NCBI GenBank assembly: GCA_965211995.1
Contig: OZ243040.1
Location: 248,001 to 312,000, forward strand
DNA from: CAYFZO01 sp965211995
GTDB lineage: Bacteria; Pseudomonadota; Gammaproteobacteria; Poriferisulfidales; Oxydemutatoraceae
Length of the DNA stretch: 64,000 nt
Direction: 5' to 3'
A model generated the notes under the pieces. The model ran no database searches and had not been told where the DNA came from. It was given only the letters and a program-made list of their open reading frames with translations. Both the position numbers and the translations under genes were made by a program. Below are positions 63,180 to 64,000 of the stretch, piece after piece (positions within the stretch are counted from its first letter, which is position 1; each line of letters begins with the position of its first letter).

Positions 63180-63961
63180 GCGCGATGGATTTGCAATCGC
63201 TGCAAGCGACTTTCGGGCGCGTCATGCGCGGCGAAAGCGGCGGGGCGTTGACCGGGCTGGTGCGTCCCGCCGGCGGTTTGTCGGCGTCGCGCAGCCTCGG
63301 GGTGTATCGCCGCAACATGCAGAGCGCTTTAACGAGCGCTCTGAGCGACGTCTATCCGGTATGCGCGCAGTTGCTCGGCGAAGCACGGTTTCGCGGCATC
63401 GCCACGGGCTATATGCGGCTGCACCCGAGCGAGGACAGTGATTTGAATCTGTACGGCGAGGGGTTCGCCGGTTTCTTGCGGCTGTACTGCGGCGAGTACG
63501 CCGGTAAAGACCCCCGTCTCGCGTGCCTGCCGGACCTCGCGCGCCTGGAATGGCGTTATCACTTCGCTTACTACGCCGAGGATGACCCGGCGTTCGACTT
63601 CGAGGCGTTTGCCAGGGTGGCGGAAAGCGACCGCGGGCGCATCGTGCTCGAAGCAAGCCGGGCGCTGGCGCTGATGTCTTCGGTGTATCCGTTGCGTGCG
63701 GTGTGGCGCACGCGCGCCTATCCCGGCGCCGGCGCCGTATCCCCCGGCGGGGCGCCGCGGGAGCATCTGTGCGTCTGCCGCGACGGTTTGCGCCCTGCGC
63801 TCACGCGCCTGCCGCGGGAACTCTACCGCTTGCTCGGAGACCTTATCAAAGGCGCGACGCTGGACGCGCTGTCGCGGCGGTTCGAACAACTCGACCGGCG
63901 CCTGCCGCGATTGCTGGAAAAAGGCTGGGTGGTATCTTTCCGCCTCAAGCCCGACGCCTAG
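63176..63961 (+). CDS. bufC: Bufferin partner protein BufC (DUF2063)
   Basis: The GTG overlapping the bufB stop gives 261 residues (ATG at 63185 is an alternative). The N-terminal DUF2063 domain shows VYRRNMQSALTSALSDVYPV, GIATGYMRLHPSEDSDLNLYG and ARLEWRYHFAYYAEDDP. The C-terminal half is winged-helix-like. BufC/MbnC-type proteins assist the MNIO enzyme in recognising the precursor. Confidence 0.9.
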   Translation: MSAMDLQSLQATFGRVMRGESGGALTGLVRPAGGLSASRSLGVYRRNMQSALTSALSDVYPVCAQLLGEARFRGIATGYMRLHPSEDSDLNLYGEGFAGFLRLYCGEYAGKDPRLACLPDLARLEWRYHFAYYAEDDPAFDFEAFARVAESDRGRIVLEASRALALMSSVYPLRAVWRTRAYPGAGAVSPGGAPREHLCVCRDGLRPALTRLPRELYRLLGDLIKGATLDALSRRFEQLDRRLPRLLEKGWVVSFRLKPDA

Positions 63962-63972
63962 GCGGTTGCCCG

Positions 63973-64000
63973 ATGCTCGACAAAGCCCTGTTCGACCAGT
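63973..64000 (+). CDS. Start of the next gene, cut by the window edge
   Basis: An ATG 11 bases after the bufC stop opens MLDKALFDQ and runs off the window. By position it could be the DoxX-type BufD found in related clusters, but nine residues do not show this. Confidence 0.35.

Overview
The window is a GC-rich bacterial chromosome segment, most likely from a gammaproteobacterium. Support comes from gene content and order: rimP-nusA-infB-rbfA-truB behind an attenuator-like leader, tandem M16 proteases with rsmD-coaD, rpmB-rpmG, mutM, PhoB-PhoR, and a Bat operon (moxR-DUF58-DUF4381-batA-batB-batD). Genes are densely packed, with many ATGA or GTGA overlaps. The genus cannot be read from the sequence; an uncultured high-GC lineage is an inference.

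Layout. 1-8.8 kb holds the C-terminal 2.9k residues of a giant surface protein made of Ig-like (He_PIG type) and VCBS-like domains. 9.5-10.9 kb encodes a hendecad-repeat coiled-coil protein with a C-terminal membrane anchor. 11.2-20.5 kb carries class I fructose-bisphosphate aldolase and the Bat operon. 20.5-25.3 kb has nadC and the ergothioneine genes egtB, egtC and, divergently, egtD. 25.4-27.6 kb is phoB-phoR. 28-31.4 kb has folK-folB, rpmB-rpmG and a membrane desaturase. 31.6-36 kb has a second coiled-coil membrane protein, a hypoxanthine-DNA glycosylase-like protein, a hydantoinase/oxoprolinase A protein and a truncated DNA methylase. 36.2-38.7 kb is chorismatase-mutM-YdcF-like. 38.9-44.6 kb (minus strand) is M16-M16-rsmD-coaD-ggt. 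44.7-46.1 kb has an L,D-transpeptidase, a thioredoxin-like protein and initiator tRNA. 46.2-53.4 kb is a lipoprotein plus a 2197-residue SpvB/FG-GAP/RHS protein. 53.9-54.8 kb has two more coiled-coil or DUF1640 proteins. 55.1-61.2 kb is the rimP-truB operon. 61.3-64 kb is a bufferin-type RiPP cluster (DUF2282 precursor, DUF692 MNIO enzyme, DUF2063 partner).

The most unusual layer lies across these genes. (1) A dispersed element of about 170 bp occurs about ten times. It has 18-bp terminal inverted repeats and a recurring open frame of about 60 codons. It looks like a miniature transposable element, and it sits in frame inside the DUF58 gene and, as a partial copy, inside the hydantoinase A gene. 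(2) Many genes carry tandem 'echoes' of one of their ends, duplicated just beyond the gene. Periods are 65 bp after infB, 115 bp after the RHS gene, 168 bp between bufA and bufB, 172 bp after the desaturase, 188 bp before phoB and 329 bp at the DUF58/DUF4381 junction. (3) Two distant coiled-coil membrane protein genes share a conserved upstream leader. These point to a genome shaped by local tandem duplication and a small non-autonomous element that coding sequence can absorb.
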